Below, in pieces: positions 9,501 through 16,758 of a stretch of 37,692 bases of DNA (positions are counted from its first letter, which is position 1; each line of letters begins with the position of its first letter). Position numbers and translations under genes: made by a program. The notes beneath the pieces are model-generated. The model was not told the origin of the DNA, made no database searches, and worked only from the letters and a program-made list of their open reading frames with translations. The stretch lies in the NCBI GenBank assembly GCA_019695375.1, contig JAIBAC010000011.1, positions 1 to 37,692 on the forward strand, written 5' to 3'. Origin of the DNA: Acidimicrobiia bacterium. GTDB lineage: Bacteria; Actinomycetota; Acidimicrobiia; UBA2766.

Positions 9501-10938
9501 GGCGGGCCCGATCAGCGCCGCGGAGCTCGCATCGCGCTACGGCCTCGAGGCGAGCTCCGTCTCGCGGCTGCTGGACCAGCAGGTCCAGTCGGGCGCGCTC
9601 GTCGCCGGCCACTACCTGCCCACGGGCGACGCGCTCGAATGGTGCCCACCCGAAACCCTGGCGCGGCTGCATCGCCGCTCACTCGCACGGGCCCGTGCTC
9701 AGATCGCGCCAGTACCTCAGCACAGATGGGCGGCGTTCGTGCAGGATCGCCAGCTCGGCGCCGGAGGCGACATCGCGCGGACCTTGACCTCGCTGCGCGA
9801 CCTGCCGCTCCCGGTCCGGGCCTGGGAGCAGGCCGTCCTGCCGGCTCGCCACGAGGGCTTTCGTGCCGACGACCTCGATGCGGCGTGTGCGGGCGGCGGC
9901 TTCCTCTGGTGGGGCCGGCGTCGCGGGCTTGCCGCGGTCACACCCCGCGGGGCGGTTCCCGCCGGATGGGGTTGGGCAGGCGGTGGCGCTGGCGGCGGTG
10001 GCGACATGATCGCCGCGGGCGCCGGCGCACACATGCGTGAGCGGATCATCGACCTGCTCGGCCACGGTGGCGGCTGGTTCGCGTCCGAGCTCGCAGCGCA
10101 CCCCGACGTCGGTCTCGACGTAGAGCTGACCGCCGACGGGCTCTTCCGGCTTCTGTGGGATGGCCGCGCCGGCACCGACATGTTCGGTCCGATGCGCTGG
10201 TGGCTCGCCCACGTCGAGGACGACGCCGCTCCGTGGCGGGCGCAGTTCGGCGCCGCGCCGCCACCGCTCCCCGGCCGCTGGCAGGCACTGGCCGCCCACG
10301 ACCCTGCGGGCGACGCTGCCGCTGTCGCCGATGCCCTCCTCGACAGATACGGGGTCGTGTGCAAGCAGGTGCTGCGGGCGGAGAGGCGTGAGGCGAGGTG
10401 GGTGTCGGTCTACCGCGAGCTCTCACGGCGCGAGTGGCGTGGCGAGGTCGTCCGCGGGCTTTTCGTCTCCGGTCTCGAGGGGTCCCAGTTCGCCCGTGCA
10501 CGAGACGTGGATGCCCTCCGGGACCACCGGCCCGTGCCGGGAGCGGTCCTGCTCGCGGGCTGCGACCCCGCCAACATGTGGGGTCGTGCGCTGGACATCG
10601 GGCCGCTGCCGGTCGCCTGGCAGCCGCGGCGCTCCGGGAGCTTCGTGGTCACCGACCGCGGGCACCCGGTGCTCGTCGGTTCAGCCTGGGGGCGCCGGGT
10701 CTCGCCGGTCGGCGACGCCGATGTCGGCCCCGACCACGTAGGTGCTCTGCGCGACCTCGCGTCTCGTGCCGGTAGGACCATCACCGTGCGTGAATGGGGT
10801 GGGGAGCCGATCGCGGGCACGCGCGGTGAGCGCCTGTTCGCCGCTGCCGGCTACCGCCTGCGGGAAGGGGTGGTGCCCATCCCGCCCGTCGGTGCCGAGA
10901 CGCGGTCTCGCGCTGCAGCCGAAGCCGCCGCGGGCTGA
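6598..10938 (+). CDS. lhr: ATP-dependent helicase Lhr (large helicase-related protein)
   Basis: 1446 residues, full length for bacterial Lhr, a superfamily 2 helicase that translocates on single-stranded DNA and unwinds RNA:DNA hybrids, linked to DNA repair. Walker A APTGSGKT is at 44-51, Walker B DEIH at 167-170, SAT at 202-204, and motif VI QRIGRSGH at 366-373. The core is followed by the winged-helix and beta-barrel domains (residues ~420-860) and the long Lhr C-terminal region. A Gly-rich linker (GWGWAGGGAGGGGD, near residue 1123) separates two parts of that region. The GTG start has no visible ribosome binding site. A strong hairpin follows the stop. No partner nuclease gene lies beside it. 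Confidence 0.95.
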   Translation: MDTGRLPFSRLVADWFTERHGTPTAVQREGWAAIAGGRHALLVAPTGSGKTLASFLWAIDRLLTGPPASGPGVRLLYVSPLKALNYDIERNLDDPLRGVRALAAERHEDVADVRVGVRTGDTSQSTRASILRRPPEILITTPESLYLLLTSPRAREILRTVETVVVDEIHAVSSSKRGTHLAVSLERLEELTPSPPQRIGLSATVRPAAPVARLLGGYDGDATPRPVDVVDVGSADAPGLDLRVEFVSGLDAEEEPGVNAGPAFTEACRRILHAVSAHTATLVFAPSRGQVEQMVQAVNHLAGTELVAAHHGSISKERRRSLEVALKDGELAGIVCTSSLEMGIDIGALDLVVCYGSPRSVASALQRIGRSGHSVGGVRRGRILSPHPTDLLECAALAEAVVAGDIEAVSVPDTCLDVLAQQIVAAVAIEPRDEAGLLQMVRRAAPFNNLSRAQFTNVVDMLEGSYRDERYRELEPRLLRDTATGRLHPRRGTRLLAVTNGGTIPDRGDYTVRLDNGTGDGPKIGELDEEFVGDLARDRTAFVLGTSAWRVTSVDHTNVHVVPAPGEQAAVAFWNGEKNGRGTHLGSRVAALTRELAAVLDDSEALTARLVDSCRLDDAGAATVERWMRDQVETTGVVPSDRDVVVEWFHDEIGDLRIVIHSLFGYAVNGAWAHAIKPGLRERFGNLDPQIAWTSDGVVLRLPLMEGEPDLGVVDTVTAANVGELLLSELADAPMYALRFRESAQRALLLPRPSPVRRTPLWLQRQRAADLLSVVRRKDGFPVVHEAVRECYQEMWDLDGLRRVLRGIESGEIRRSVVASRRPSPMAAALDWTFAQTFREDGDRPRGECRAAYLSLNRELLAEVLDVEELRHLLDPVVVSEVRADNARTTEGRRARDEVELLAILSDLGDLDDAELCARSTDRERTGAWIAALAADGRIVVHPRTRRWVAAADAGRSAAHLAVRRARWAGPISAAELASRYGLEASSVSRLLDQQVQSGALVAGHYLPTGDALEWCPPETLARLHRRSLARARAQIAPVPQHRWAAFVQDRQLGAGGDIARTLTSLRDLPLPVRAWEQAVLPARHEGFRADDLDAACAGGGFLWWGRRRGLAAVTPRGAVPAGWGWAGGGAGGGGDMIAAGAGAHMRERIIDLLGHGGGWFASELAAHPDVGLDVELTADGLFRLLWDGRAGTDMFGPMRWWLAHVEDDAAPWRAQFGAAPPPLPGRWQALAAHDPAGDAAAVADALLDRYGVVCKQVLRAERREARWVSVYRELSRREWRGEVVRGLFVSGLEGSQFARARDVDALRDHRPVPGAVLLAGCDPANMWGRALDIGPLPVAWQPRRSGSFVVTDRGHPVLVGSAWGRRVSPVGDADVGPDHVGALRDLASRAGRTITVREWGGEPIAGTRGERLFAAAGYRLREGVVPIPPVGAETRSRAAAEAAAG

Positions 10939-10951
10939 GCCGTCGCGCGTG

Positions 10952-10975
10952 ATGGGCCGCCCTGCGGCGGCCCAT
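10952..10975. terminator. Hairpin terminator between lhr and the Tyr-rich gene
   Basis: A perfect ten-base-pair stem (ATGGGCCGCC/GGCGGCCCAT) with a CTGC loop starts 14 nt after the lhr stop and lies between convergent genes. No long T-tract follows, but the position and stability favour transcription termination. Confidence 0.65.
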
Positions 10976-11026
10976 CTGCGCTGTCGCGTTCTCGGTTGTG
11001 CGTGGCGGTCACGCCACGGCTGCTGC

Positions 11027-11521
11027 TCAGTAGCCGGAGTCGTAGCTCGACGTGTCGTAGCTCGACGTGTCGTAGCTCGAGTAGCTGGACGTGTCGTAGC
11101 TGCTGTAGCTCGACGTGTCGTAGCTGCTGTAGGTGTCACCGCTGGTCGCCGAGCCCCAGGCGTCCCACGTGGCGTCAGCGGTCGAGTCGGCAGCGATCGA
11201 GTACTGGTTGAGCTCGTAGGCCGCCATGTCGTCACCGGCGACGTAGGCGTCGACCGAGGCGTTCCAGGCGTCGTTGCTCGCCGTCGAGGCGTCAGACCAT
11301 GCGCTCGACCACGCCGAGGAGTCGGTGGGGTCGCTGGCCAGGTACTCCATGTTGTTGCCGTAGGACTCCCACGAGTCGGCCTGGCCGTCGTAGAAGGAGT
11401 AGCTGTTCATGTCGTTCGCGTAGTACGCGTCGTTCGCCGCCGATGACCAGTCGCTCGAGGCGTCGTACGCCGAGTTGGCTGCGTCGCTGTAGGTGTAGCC
11501 GTAGTCGTAGTCCTCGTACAT
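11027..11521 (-). CDS. Tyr/Ser/Asp-rich low-complexity acidic protein of unknown function
   Basis: 164 residues of very unusual composition: 24 Tyr and 7 Trp, many Asp, Ser and Ala, and no Lys, Arg, His or Cys at all. The last 35 residues are a tandem SSYDT repeat. The middle holds two looser related blocks sharing DAY-x-A-x-DM and a downstream Trp (around residues 33-60 and 86-125). No signal peptide or membrane segment is seen, so a soluble, strongly acidic and probably disordered product is expected. It is likely a real gene: ATG at 11521 is preceded by GGGAGG at 11528-11533 with good spacing, a small GC hairpin (11542-11555) lies just upstream, and a terminator hairpin lies downstream. 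I do not recognise the family. Function is unknown; a condensate-forming, adhesive or metal-binding role is speculation. Confidence 0.72.
   Translation of the reverse strand: MYEDYDYGYTYSDAANSAYDASSDWSSAANDAYYANDMNSYSFYDGQADSWESYGNNMEYLASDPTDSSAWSSAWSDASTASNDAWNASVDAYVAGDDMAAYELNQYSIAADSTADATWDAWGSATSGDTYSSYDTSSYSSYDTSSYSSYDTSSYDTSSYDSGY
11030..11134 (-). repeat. Coding tandem repeat (SSYDT units)
   Basis: The 3' end of the Tyr-rich gene consists of 15- and 24-nt units built from TAC-GAC-ACG-TCG-AGC codons. They encode YDTSS, with SSY inserted between some units. Such exact DNA repeats can gain or lose units by slippage, so length variation between strains is expected. Confidence 0.8.
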
Positions 11522-11676
11522 GGTGGTCCTCCCACTCTGTGCCCGCCTCGGCGGGTCTTCAACAGCTTACGGCTCTAGTGATGCCGATGGGAGTCCCGGA
11601 GTTCCCAGTGGAGCGAAATTCTTCGCGATCCGCAGGGGAGGTCCGCGAGACTCCCCGGGTATCACAGGAGGGGTGA

Positions 11677-12369
11677 ATGCCGGACGCCACGGTGCCGACC
11701 GGGCCGACGCCGCGGACTGCGTTGGGACGCAACCGCGAGCGCGGCTCCTACGAGCGTGCGGACGTGGACGCGATCCTCGACGCGGCCTTGGTCTGCCACG
11801 TGGCCACACAGGTCGACGCAGGCACGGTCGCGCTGCCGATGGCGTTCGCCCGCGCCGGTGACGAGGTGTTCATCCACGGGTCGCCGGCGGCAGGGATGCT
11901 CCGGGCTCTGCGCGGGGGCGCGCCGGCATGCCTCACGGCCACGATCGTCGACGGCCTCGTGCTCTCACGCTCGGGATTCCACCACTCGCTGAACTACCGC
12001 TGCGCCGTGCTCTTCGGCGTGTTCACCGAGGTCGTCTCGCCGGCCGCGAAGCTCGCGGCAACGAACGCGATCGTCGACCATGCGGTGCCGGGGCGTTCTG
12101 CGGAGTGCCGCGCCGCGACCGATCGCGAGCTGCGCGCCACGCTCGTGCTCTCGCTGCGCATCCACGAGGCGTCGGCGAAGGTGCGCACCGGGGGTCCGAA
12201 CGAGGAGCCCGAGGACCTCGCGACGCCCTACTGGGGCGGGCACCTTCCGCTGGCCCTGCAGGCCTCCGGTCCTCCCGTGCCCGACACGGCCCACGCGCCC
12301 ACATGCGAGGTCCCCACGTCGGTGCGGTCGTGGGCCGGTCCCGCGCCGGTGCCGATGCCGTCGCCATGA
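11677..12369 (+). CDS. Pyridoxamine 5'-phosphate oxidase family (flavin-binding split barrel) protein
   Basis: 230 residues. The segment from residue ~25 (YERADVDAILDAALVCHVATQ) through VALPMAFARAGDEVFIHGSPAAGMLRAL and LTATIVDGLVLSRSGFHHSLNYRCAVLFG matches the Pyridox_ox_2 branch of the split-barrel flavoproteins. Many of these bind FMN or F420 and reduce or protect small molecules; a few detoxify nitroimidazoles. The tail contains PYWGGHLPL, a common closing motif of this branch. AGGAGGGG at 11666-11673 supports the ATG at 11677. The gene is divergent from the Tyr-rich gene; 11522-11676 holds both leaders and no other gene I can see. The substrate is not predictable. Confidence 0.85.
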   Translation: MPDATVPTGPTPRTALGRNRERGSYERADVDAILDAALVCHVATQVDAGTVALPMAFARAGDEVFIHGSPAAGMLRALRGGAPACLTATIVDGLVLSRSGFHHSLNYRCAVLFGVFTEVVSPAAKLAATNAIVDHAVPGRSAECRAATDRELRATLVLSLRIHEASAKVRTGGPNEEPEDLATPYWGGHLPLALQASGPPVPDTAHAPTCEVPTSVRSWAGPAPVPMPSP

Positions 12370-12383
12370 CGCGTCCGCGTCTG

Positions 12384-12468
12384 TGGTGGCGGGAGCAGGA
12401 TTCGAACCTGCGAAGGCTGAGCCGCCTGATTTACAGTCAGGTCCCTTTGTCCACTCGGGCATCCCGCC
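12384..12468 (-). tRNA. tRNA-Tyr (anticodon GTA)
   Basis: Complete class II tRNA with a long variable arm on the minus strand. The acceptor stem GGCGGGA pairs with TCCCGCC, anticodon GTA sits in loop CTGTAAA closed by CCTGA/TCAGG, and the T-arm reads GGTTCGAATCC. Discriminator A and CCA are encoded at 12384-12387. Confidence 0.95.
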
Positions 12469-12533
12469 ACGGAAGCTCCGTAGTGTAGCGACACCCTCTC
12501 CGGGCGCCCCCGACGCCCCGGCGCGGTACCTCC

Positions 12534-12582
12534 GACGTGGGGACGTAGAACGGCGTCACAGCGCGATCTGAGTCCCCACGTC
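12534..12582. repeat. Hairpin-ended repeat, family 2 copy 1
   Basis: 49 bp with perfect 11-base inverted ends (GACGTGGGGAC and GTCCCCACGTC) around a 27-base interior. It is followed after 13 bp by a second copy with 47 of 49 identical bases. It lies between tRNA-Tyr and the end of the methyltransferase gene. Confidence 0.9.
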
Positions 12583-12595
12583 CGGCGACACCCCC

Positions 12596-12644
12596 GACGT
12601 GGGGACGTAGAACGGCCTCACAGCGCGATCTAAGTCCCCACGTC
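12596..12644. repeat. Hairpin-ended repeat, family 2 copy 2
   Basis: Same 11-base inverted ends and 27-base interior as the copy at 12534, differing at two interior positions. One of those differences (CTA here, CTG in copy 1) supplies the TAG stop codon of the methyltransferase gene at 12630-12632. The hairpin could also terminate the nuo operon transcript. Confidence 0.9.
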
Positions 12645-13643
12645 GTCTGGGAGGGTGGCCTCGAGCACCCAGAAGGCGCCGAGTCCGGCGGGGTCGCAGA
12701 GGTCGGTTGCCTGCGAGCGGGCCTCAGCAGCGCGGAGGCGGCCGAGATCACCGCTGACGGCTGCTGCGGCCTCGACGACCTCGTCGAGGCCGTGGCGGGT
12801 GAGCCAGTCGCGCTGACGCAGGCGCTCGGTCACGTACCCGTGGTGACGCAGCTCGGCCTCGACCACGTCGAAGGCGACGTCGCAGGTGACGTCGGTCTCG
12901 CCCGGGGCGGCGATGGGATCGACCTCGTGCTGGGACACGTACCCGCGCACCGGCCAGTCGTCACGTGCGGCGAGAGCGGCGGCATCGGCTCCGTAGTCGA
13001 CGACGACCACCGCCGGTGGGGCCAGGGCGGCGACGTCTGCGACCCACGCGATCGCGCCCACAGGAACGGGAACCACACCGGCAGCCGGTTCCGGCAACCA
13101 GCGGTCGCGGAACATCTCGAGCTCCGGATCGAGCGGGACATGGAACAGGCACGTCGCCCCGTCGCCGTCGAAGCCGACGCGGAGCTCGGCGCGGCCTTCG
13201 AACACGAGGCGCGCCGGCAGGTTGTCGAGGAGCTCGTGCGCGACGACGACGTCGGGGACCCATGGCAGGTCGGCGAGCCTGCGGACGGCTCCGCGCGTCC
13301 GCTCGACGCTGACCGCCTCGATCGTTCCACCTCCGATCAGCTCGAGCTGGCGCGCGAGCGTGCCGCTGCCACCGCCGACATCCGCGACGCGTCGCCCGTT
13401 GGAGCATGGGGCGGCCACATGTGGCCGCCCCATGCTCCAACCGGCGACGATCCGGCGTGCGAGGACCCCGGCGAAGACCGGGCCGAGCTCGACGGACGTG
13501 ACGAAGTCGCCGCGAAGGCCCGCACGCCCCGACGACGATGCGAAGAAGCCTCCCGCGCCGTAGAGGCAGATCTCCATGAACCGGTCGAAGCGGATCGGGC
13601 CGTCGCGCTCGAAGTCGGCGCGCAGTTGATCGACGACGCTCAC
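12630..13643 (-). CDS. MidA/NDUFAF7-like class I SAM-dependent methyltransferase
   Basis: 337 residues. The N-terminus IRFDRFMEICLYGAGGFF and GLRGDFVTSVELGPVFAGVLAR is diagnostic of the MidA family (COG1565/DUF185), and VADVGGGSGTLA at 86-97 is SAM-binding motif I. The mitochondrial relative NDUFAF7 dimethylates an arginine of the NuoD-equivalent subunit (NDUFS2) and is needed for complex I assembly. Here the gene starts (GTG 13643) only 25 nt after the nuoN stop, as the last gene of the complex I operon, which supports the same job. Two oddities: a 42-bp palindrome lies in frame, encoding about W69-N82 just before motif I, and the TAG stop lies in a hairpin repeat, so the C-terminus may be altered. 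Activity is unproven. Confidence 0.85.
   Translation of the reverse strand: MSVVDQLRADFERDGPIRFDRFMEICLYGAGGFFASSSGRAGLRGDFVTSVELGPVFAGVLARRIVAGWSMGRPHVAAPCSNGRRVADVGGGSGTLARQLELIGGGTIEAVSVERTRGAVRRLADLPWVPDVVVAHELLDNLPARLVFEGRAELRVGFDGDGATCLFHVPLDPELEMFRDRWLPEPAAGVVPVPVGAIAWVADVAALAPPAVVVVDYGADAAALAARDDWPVRGYVSQHEVDPIAAPGETDVTCDVAFDVVEAELRHHGYVTERLRQRDWLTRHGLDEVVEAAAAVSGDLGRLRAAEARSQATDLCDPAGLGAFWVLEATLPDDVGT
13398..13441. repeat. Perfect 44-bp palindrome inside the methyltransferase gene, family 1 intact copy B
   Basis: The arms TTGGAGCA + TGGGGC + GGCCACA and their exact complement, plus one outer G-C pair, are centred between 13419 and 13420. The core 42 bp equals the element at 3410 except for the six middle bases of each arm, which changed together so that pairing is perfect in both. 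Forty-two bases are 14 codons, and the reading frame of the host gene continues through it. Confidence 0.92.
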
Positions 13644-13668
13644 GGCGGCCCTGCCGCGGCGCCCCCGG

Positions 13669-15150
13669 TCAGAGGGCGACGAGGTGGGCGTTCTCGCCGA
13701 ACCACGTGAACAGCGGCGTGATCCCGGCGAGCACGATGATGACCGTGAGCCCCGCCAGGGCCAGCGCGAGTGGAGCGGGTGGCTGCTCGGCCTCTGTGGC
13801 CGCGAGCTCGGGCGACTCGTCCTCGAAGAACATGCGCCGCACCACGTCGAGGTAGTAGTAGGCCGCGATGACCGAGTTCACGACCGCGATCGCAGCGAGC
13901 ACGTACGACGACGGCTGGCCGTCGACGACCAGGGCGCGGAACACGCTGAACTTCGCGAGCCATCCGCCGAGGGGCGGGATCCCCGTCAGGGACGCGAGGA
14001 ACACGGCGAGCATCACCGCGAGCGTGGGCGCCGACCGCCACAGCCCGTTGTAGCTGGCGATCTGACCCGAGCGCGTGCGCCGCGAGACCGCGATGACGAC
14101 GCCGAAGGCGCCGAGGTTCATGAACGTGTAGATGCCGAGGTAGACCACAGCGGACTGCAGCGCCGCGACCGTCGACTCCGGCGAGTTCCCCACGACTGCG
14201 AGCGGTGCGAGGATGAACCCGCTCTGCGCGATCGACGAGTACGCGAGCAGCCGCACCATGTTCGTCTGGCGCAGCGCGATCACGTTGCCGACAGTCATCG
14301 TGACCGCCGCGAGCACCCACATCATCGGCTGCCAGAGGTCGTGGTTCTCGGCGAGGCCCACGTAGACGAGGACGATGAGGCCGACGAAGCCACCTGCCTT
14401 GACGGCGGTCGAGAAGAACGCAGTCACCGGGATCGGCGCGCCCTCGTACGCGTCCGGTGCCCAGAAGTGGAACGGCACCGCCGACACCTTGAACGCGAAC
14501 CCGATCAGCACGAGGATCACACCCATCGCCATGATCGGGAACTGGTCGCTGCTGGTGGCGATCTCGCCGAGACGGTGCGCGAGTTCCGTGAAGCGGGTGG
14601 TGCCCGCCATGCCGTACAGGAACGACATGCCGTAGAGCATGATCGCGGTCGCCACGACACCGAGGATGAAGTACTTCAGCCCGGACTCGTTGGAGCGCAG
14701 GTCGTTCTTCTTCCACGCCGCGAGCAGGTAGCCCGGCGCCGAGAGCGCCTCAAACGCGATGAAGACGACGATGAGGTCCCGCGCCGACGCCATCAGCATC
14801 ATGCCTGTGATCGCGCTCAGCAGGAGGAAGTAGAACTCGCCGCGGTAGTACGGGCCCTCCTCGATCGTGTTGAAGCTCAGGAAGAGCACGACGTAGCCGG
14901 TCACGAGGAAGAGCCCCTTGAGCACCAGCGCGAAGTTGTCGACGACGTAGGACCCGCCGAAGAGCACGCGTTCGTGACCCGATACCCACATGGTCACGAG
15001 CGGGATCGCCGCGAGGCCGAGGCCGACCGCCGCGATGCCCGGCAACGTCCACTTGGCGTGGTTCGGCAGCACGAGGTCGACGACGAGCACGACCATGAGG
15101 GTCGCGACGACGATCACCTCGGGGAGGATGCCGTGCCATTCGGTGAACAT
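13669..15150 (-). CDS. nuoN: NADH-quinone oxidoreductase subunit N
   Basis: 493 residues, polytopic. It is one of three antiporter-like proton-pumping subunits of respiratory complex I in the cytoplasmic membrane. Typical segments are LLLSAITGMMLMASARDLIVVFIAFEALSAPGYLLAAW, FKVSAVPFHFWAPDAYEGAP and LLAYSSIAQSGFILAPLAV. The C-terminal half keeps SLTGIPPLGGWLAKFSVF. ATG at 15150 lies 46 nt after the nuoM stop, behind a weak purine-rich site. It is followed closely by the MidA-like gene. The short stretch before TM14 is Glu/Ala-rich (ESPELAATEAEQPPA). Confidence 0.96.
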   Translation of the reverse strand: MFTEWHGILPEVIVVATLMVVLVVDLVLPNHAKWTLPGIAAVGLGLAAIPLVTMWVSGHERVLFGGSYVVDNFALVLKGLFLVTGYVVLFLSFNTIEEGPYYRGEFYFLLLSAITGMMLMASARDLIVVFIAFEALSAPGYLLAAWKKNDLRSNESGLKYFILGVVATAIMLYGMSFLYGMAGTTRFTELAHRLGEIATSSDQFPIMAMGVILVLIGFAFKVSAVPFHFWAPDAYEGAPIPVTAFFSTAVKAGGFVGLIVLVYVGLAENHDLWQPMMWVLAAVTMTVGNVIALRQTNMVRLLAYSSIAQSGFILAPLAVVGNSPESTVAALQSAVVYLGIYTFMNLGAFGVVIAVSRRTRSGQIASYNGLWRSAPTLAVMLAVFLASLTGIPPLGGWLAKFSVFRALVVDGQPSSYVLAAIAVVNSVIAAYYYLDVVRRMFFEDESPELAATEAEQPPAPLALALAGLTVIIVLAGITPLFTWFGENAHLVAL

Positions 15151-15196
15151 GGACTGGTCTTCTTCTCTCTTGGCTGTTGCGGTGGCGCTGAGCGAG

Positions 15197-16741
15197 TCAG
15201 CCGCCGATCGCGTGGTGGAAGATCTGTTCGAACATGGGCACCACTGACGAGTTGGTCACGTTGAACACGAGCGACGGGAAGATCCCGAGCGCGACCGTGA
15301 GCACGATCAGCGGCGTCCACGACACGTACTCAGGTGCCTCGATGTCGTGCAGGTGGTGCCCGGCGTACTCACCGGGCACCTCGCCCTGGGCGACACGTTG
15401 GAGCATGTAGAGCATGTAGCCGGCCGTGAGCACGGTCCCCACGGCGGCGGCGATCATGAACCCGCGGAAGAGCGACTGGCTGAGCCCACCTGCGGGCTCG
15501 AAGCTCGCGAGCATCGACGTGAACTCACCGGGGAAGCCGGCAAGGGCAGGCAGGCCGAGCGACGCGAACGCCACGAGCACGAACACGCCGCCCATGCGCG
15601 GGATCGACGACAGCATCCCACCGAGGCGGCTCATGTCGCGGGTGTGGTAGCGCTCGTGGATCGAGCCGGCCACGAAGAACAGCATGCCGGTCACGACCCC
15701 GTGGGCGATCATGCCGAAGATGGCGGCGTTGATGCCGACGGGTGTCAGCGTCGCGATGCCCAGCATCACGAAGCCCATGTGGCCCACGGAGCTGAACGCG
15801 ATCAGACGTTTGAGGTCGGTCTGTGCCAGACAGCACAAGGAGCCGTAGATGATGCCGATCACGGCCAGCAAGCCGATCCAGGGCGCCCACGAGTGCGCCG
15901 CCTGCGGAAGGATCGGGAGTGCGATGCGCACGAAGCCGTAGGTCCCGAGCTTCAGCAGGATGGCCGCCAGGATCACGGAACCGACGGTGGGCGCCTGTGT
16001 GTGCGCGTCGGGCAGCCACGTGTGCAGCGGGAACATCGGCACCTTGATCGCGAAGCCGAGGAAGAGGCCCGCGAAGATCCACAGCCCGGCGGTCGAGCTG
16101 ATCACCGCCGCCGCCGCCCCGCCGTTGGCGGACAGCTCGACGATGTCGAACGTGTGCGGCTCGGACAGGAAGAACAGCGCGAGGAAGCCGACGAGCATGA
16201 ACGCCGAGCCGAACAGGGTGAACAAGAAGAACTTGATCGACGCGTAGATGCGCTGCTCGCCGCCCCAGATCCCGATGATGAAGTACATCGGGAGCAGCGT
16301 CACCTCGAAGAACACGAAGAAGAGGATGAGGTCGAGGCTCACGAACGTGCCGAGCATCCCGGTCTCGAGCAAGAGGATGAGGAACAGCAGCATCTTCGGG
16401 CTGCGCGGCTCGGGCCAGTGGTTCCACGAGTAGATGATGCAGAGCACCACGATCACGAGCGTGAGGATGAACAACGGCAGCGAGATGCCGTCGAGGGCGA
16501 TGTGGTAGTTGGAGCGGATCGCGCTGAGCCAGCCCTTGTTGACCTCGAACTGGTAGCCGCCGTCGTCCCAGTTCCACCTGCTCAGGATGCCGATTCCCAC
16601 GATCAGCGCCGCGATCGACGCGACCAGCCCGACGACCTTGATCTGGTACTCACGCGCCTTCGGGATCGCGAGGATGACCAGCGCCCCGACTACCGGGATG
16701 AAAACTGCGAGGGACAGGGCCCAGGAGTCGAACCAATCCAT
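15197..16741 (-). CDS. nuoM: NADH-quinone oxidoreductase subunit M
   Basis: 514 residues, an antiporter-like membrane subunit of complex I. It carries VTLLPMYFIIGIWGG with the conserved glutamate region, FLGFAIKVPMFPLHTWLPDAHTQAPT in the discontinuous helix, and SSVGHMGFVMLGI. The start is well supported: AAGGAGG at 16752-16758 overlaps the tail of nuoL and lies about ten bases before ATG 16741. The 17-nt gap to nuoL implies cotranscription. Confidence 0.97.
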   Translation of the reverse strand: MDWFDSWALSLAVFIPVVGALVILAIPKAREYQIKVVGLVASIAALIVGIGILSRWNWDDGGYQFEVNKGWLSAIRSNYHIALDGISLPLFILTLVIVVLCIIYSWNHWPEPRSPKMLLFLILLLETGMLGTFVSLDLILFFVFFEVTLLPMYFIIGIWGGEQRIYASIKFFLFTLFGSAFMLVGFLALFFLSEPHTFDIVELSANGGAAAAVISSTAGLWIFAGLFLGFAIKVPMFPLHTWLPDAHTQAPTVGSVILAAILLKLGTYGFVRIALPILPQAAHSWAPWIGLLAVIGIIYGSLCCLAQTDLKRLIAFSSVGHMGFVMLGIATLTPVGINAAIFGMIAHGVVTGMLFFVAGSIHERYHTRDMSRLGGMLSSIPRMGGVFVLVAFASLGLPALAGFPGEFTSMLASFEPAGGLSQSLFRGFMIAAAVGTVLTAGYMLYMLQRVAQGEVPGEYAGHHLHDIEAPEYVSWTPLIVLTVALGIFPSLVFNVTNSSVVPMFEQIFHHAIGG

Positions 16742-16758
16742 GGCGACGATCAGCCTCC

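Noticed and set aside
8880..10040. A 386-codon alternative plus-strand frame inside lhr
   Set aside because: It is Arg/Ala/Pro-rich, the typical +1 shadow in high-GC genes, and overlaps a clear Lhr domain.
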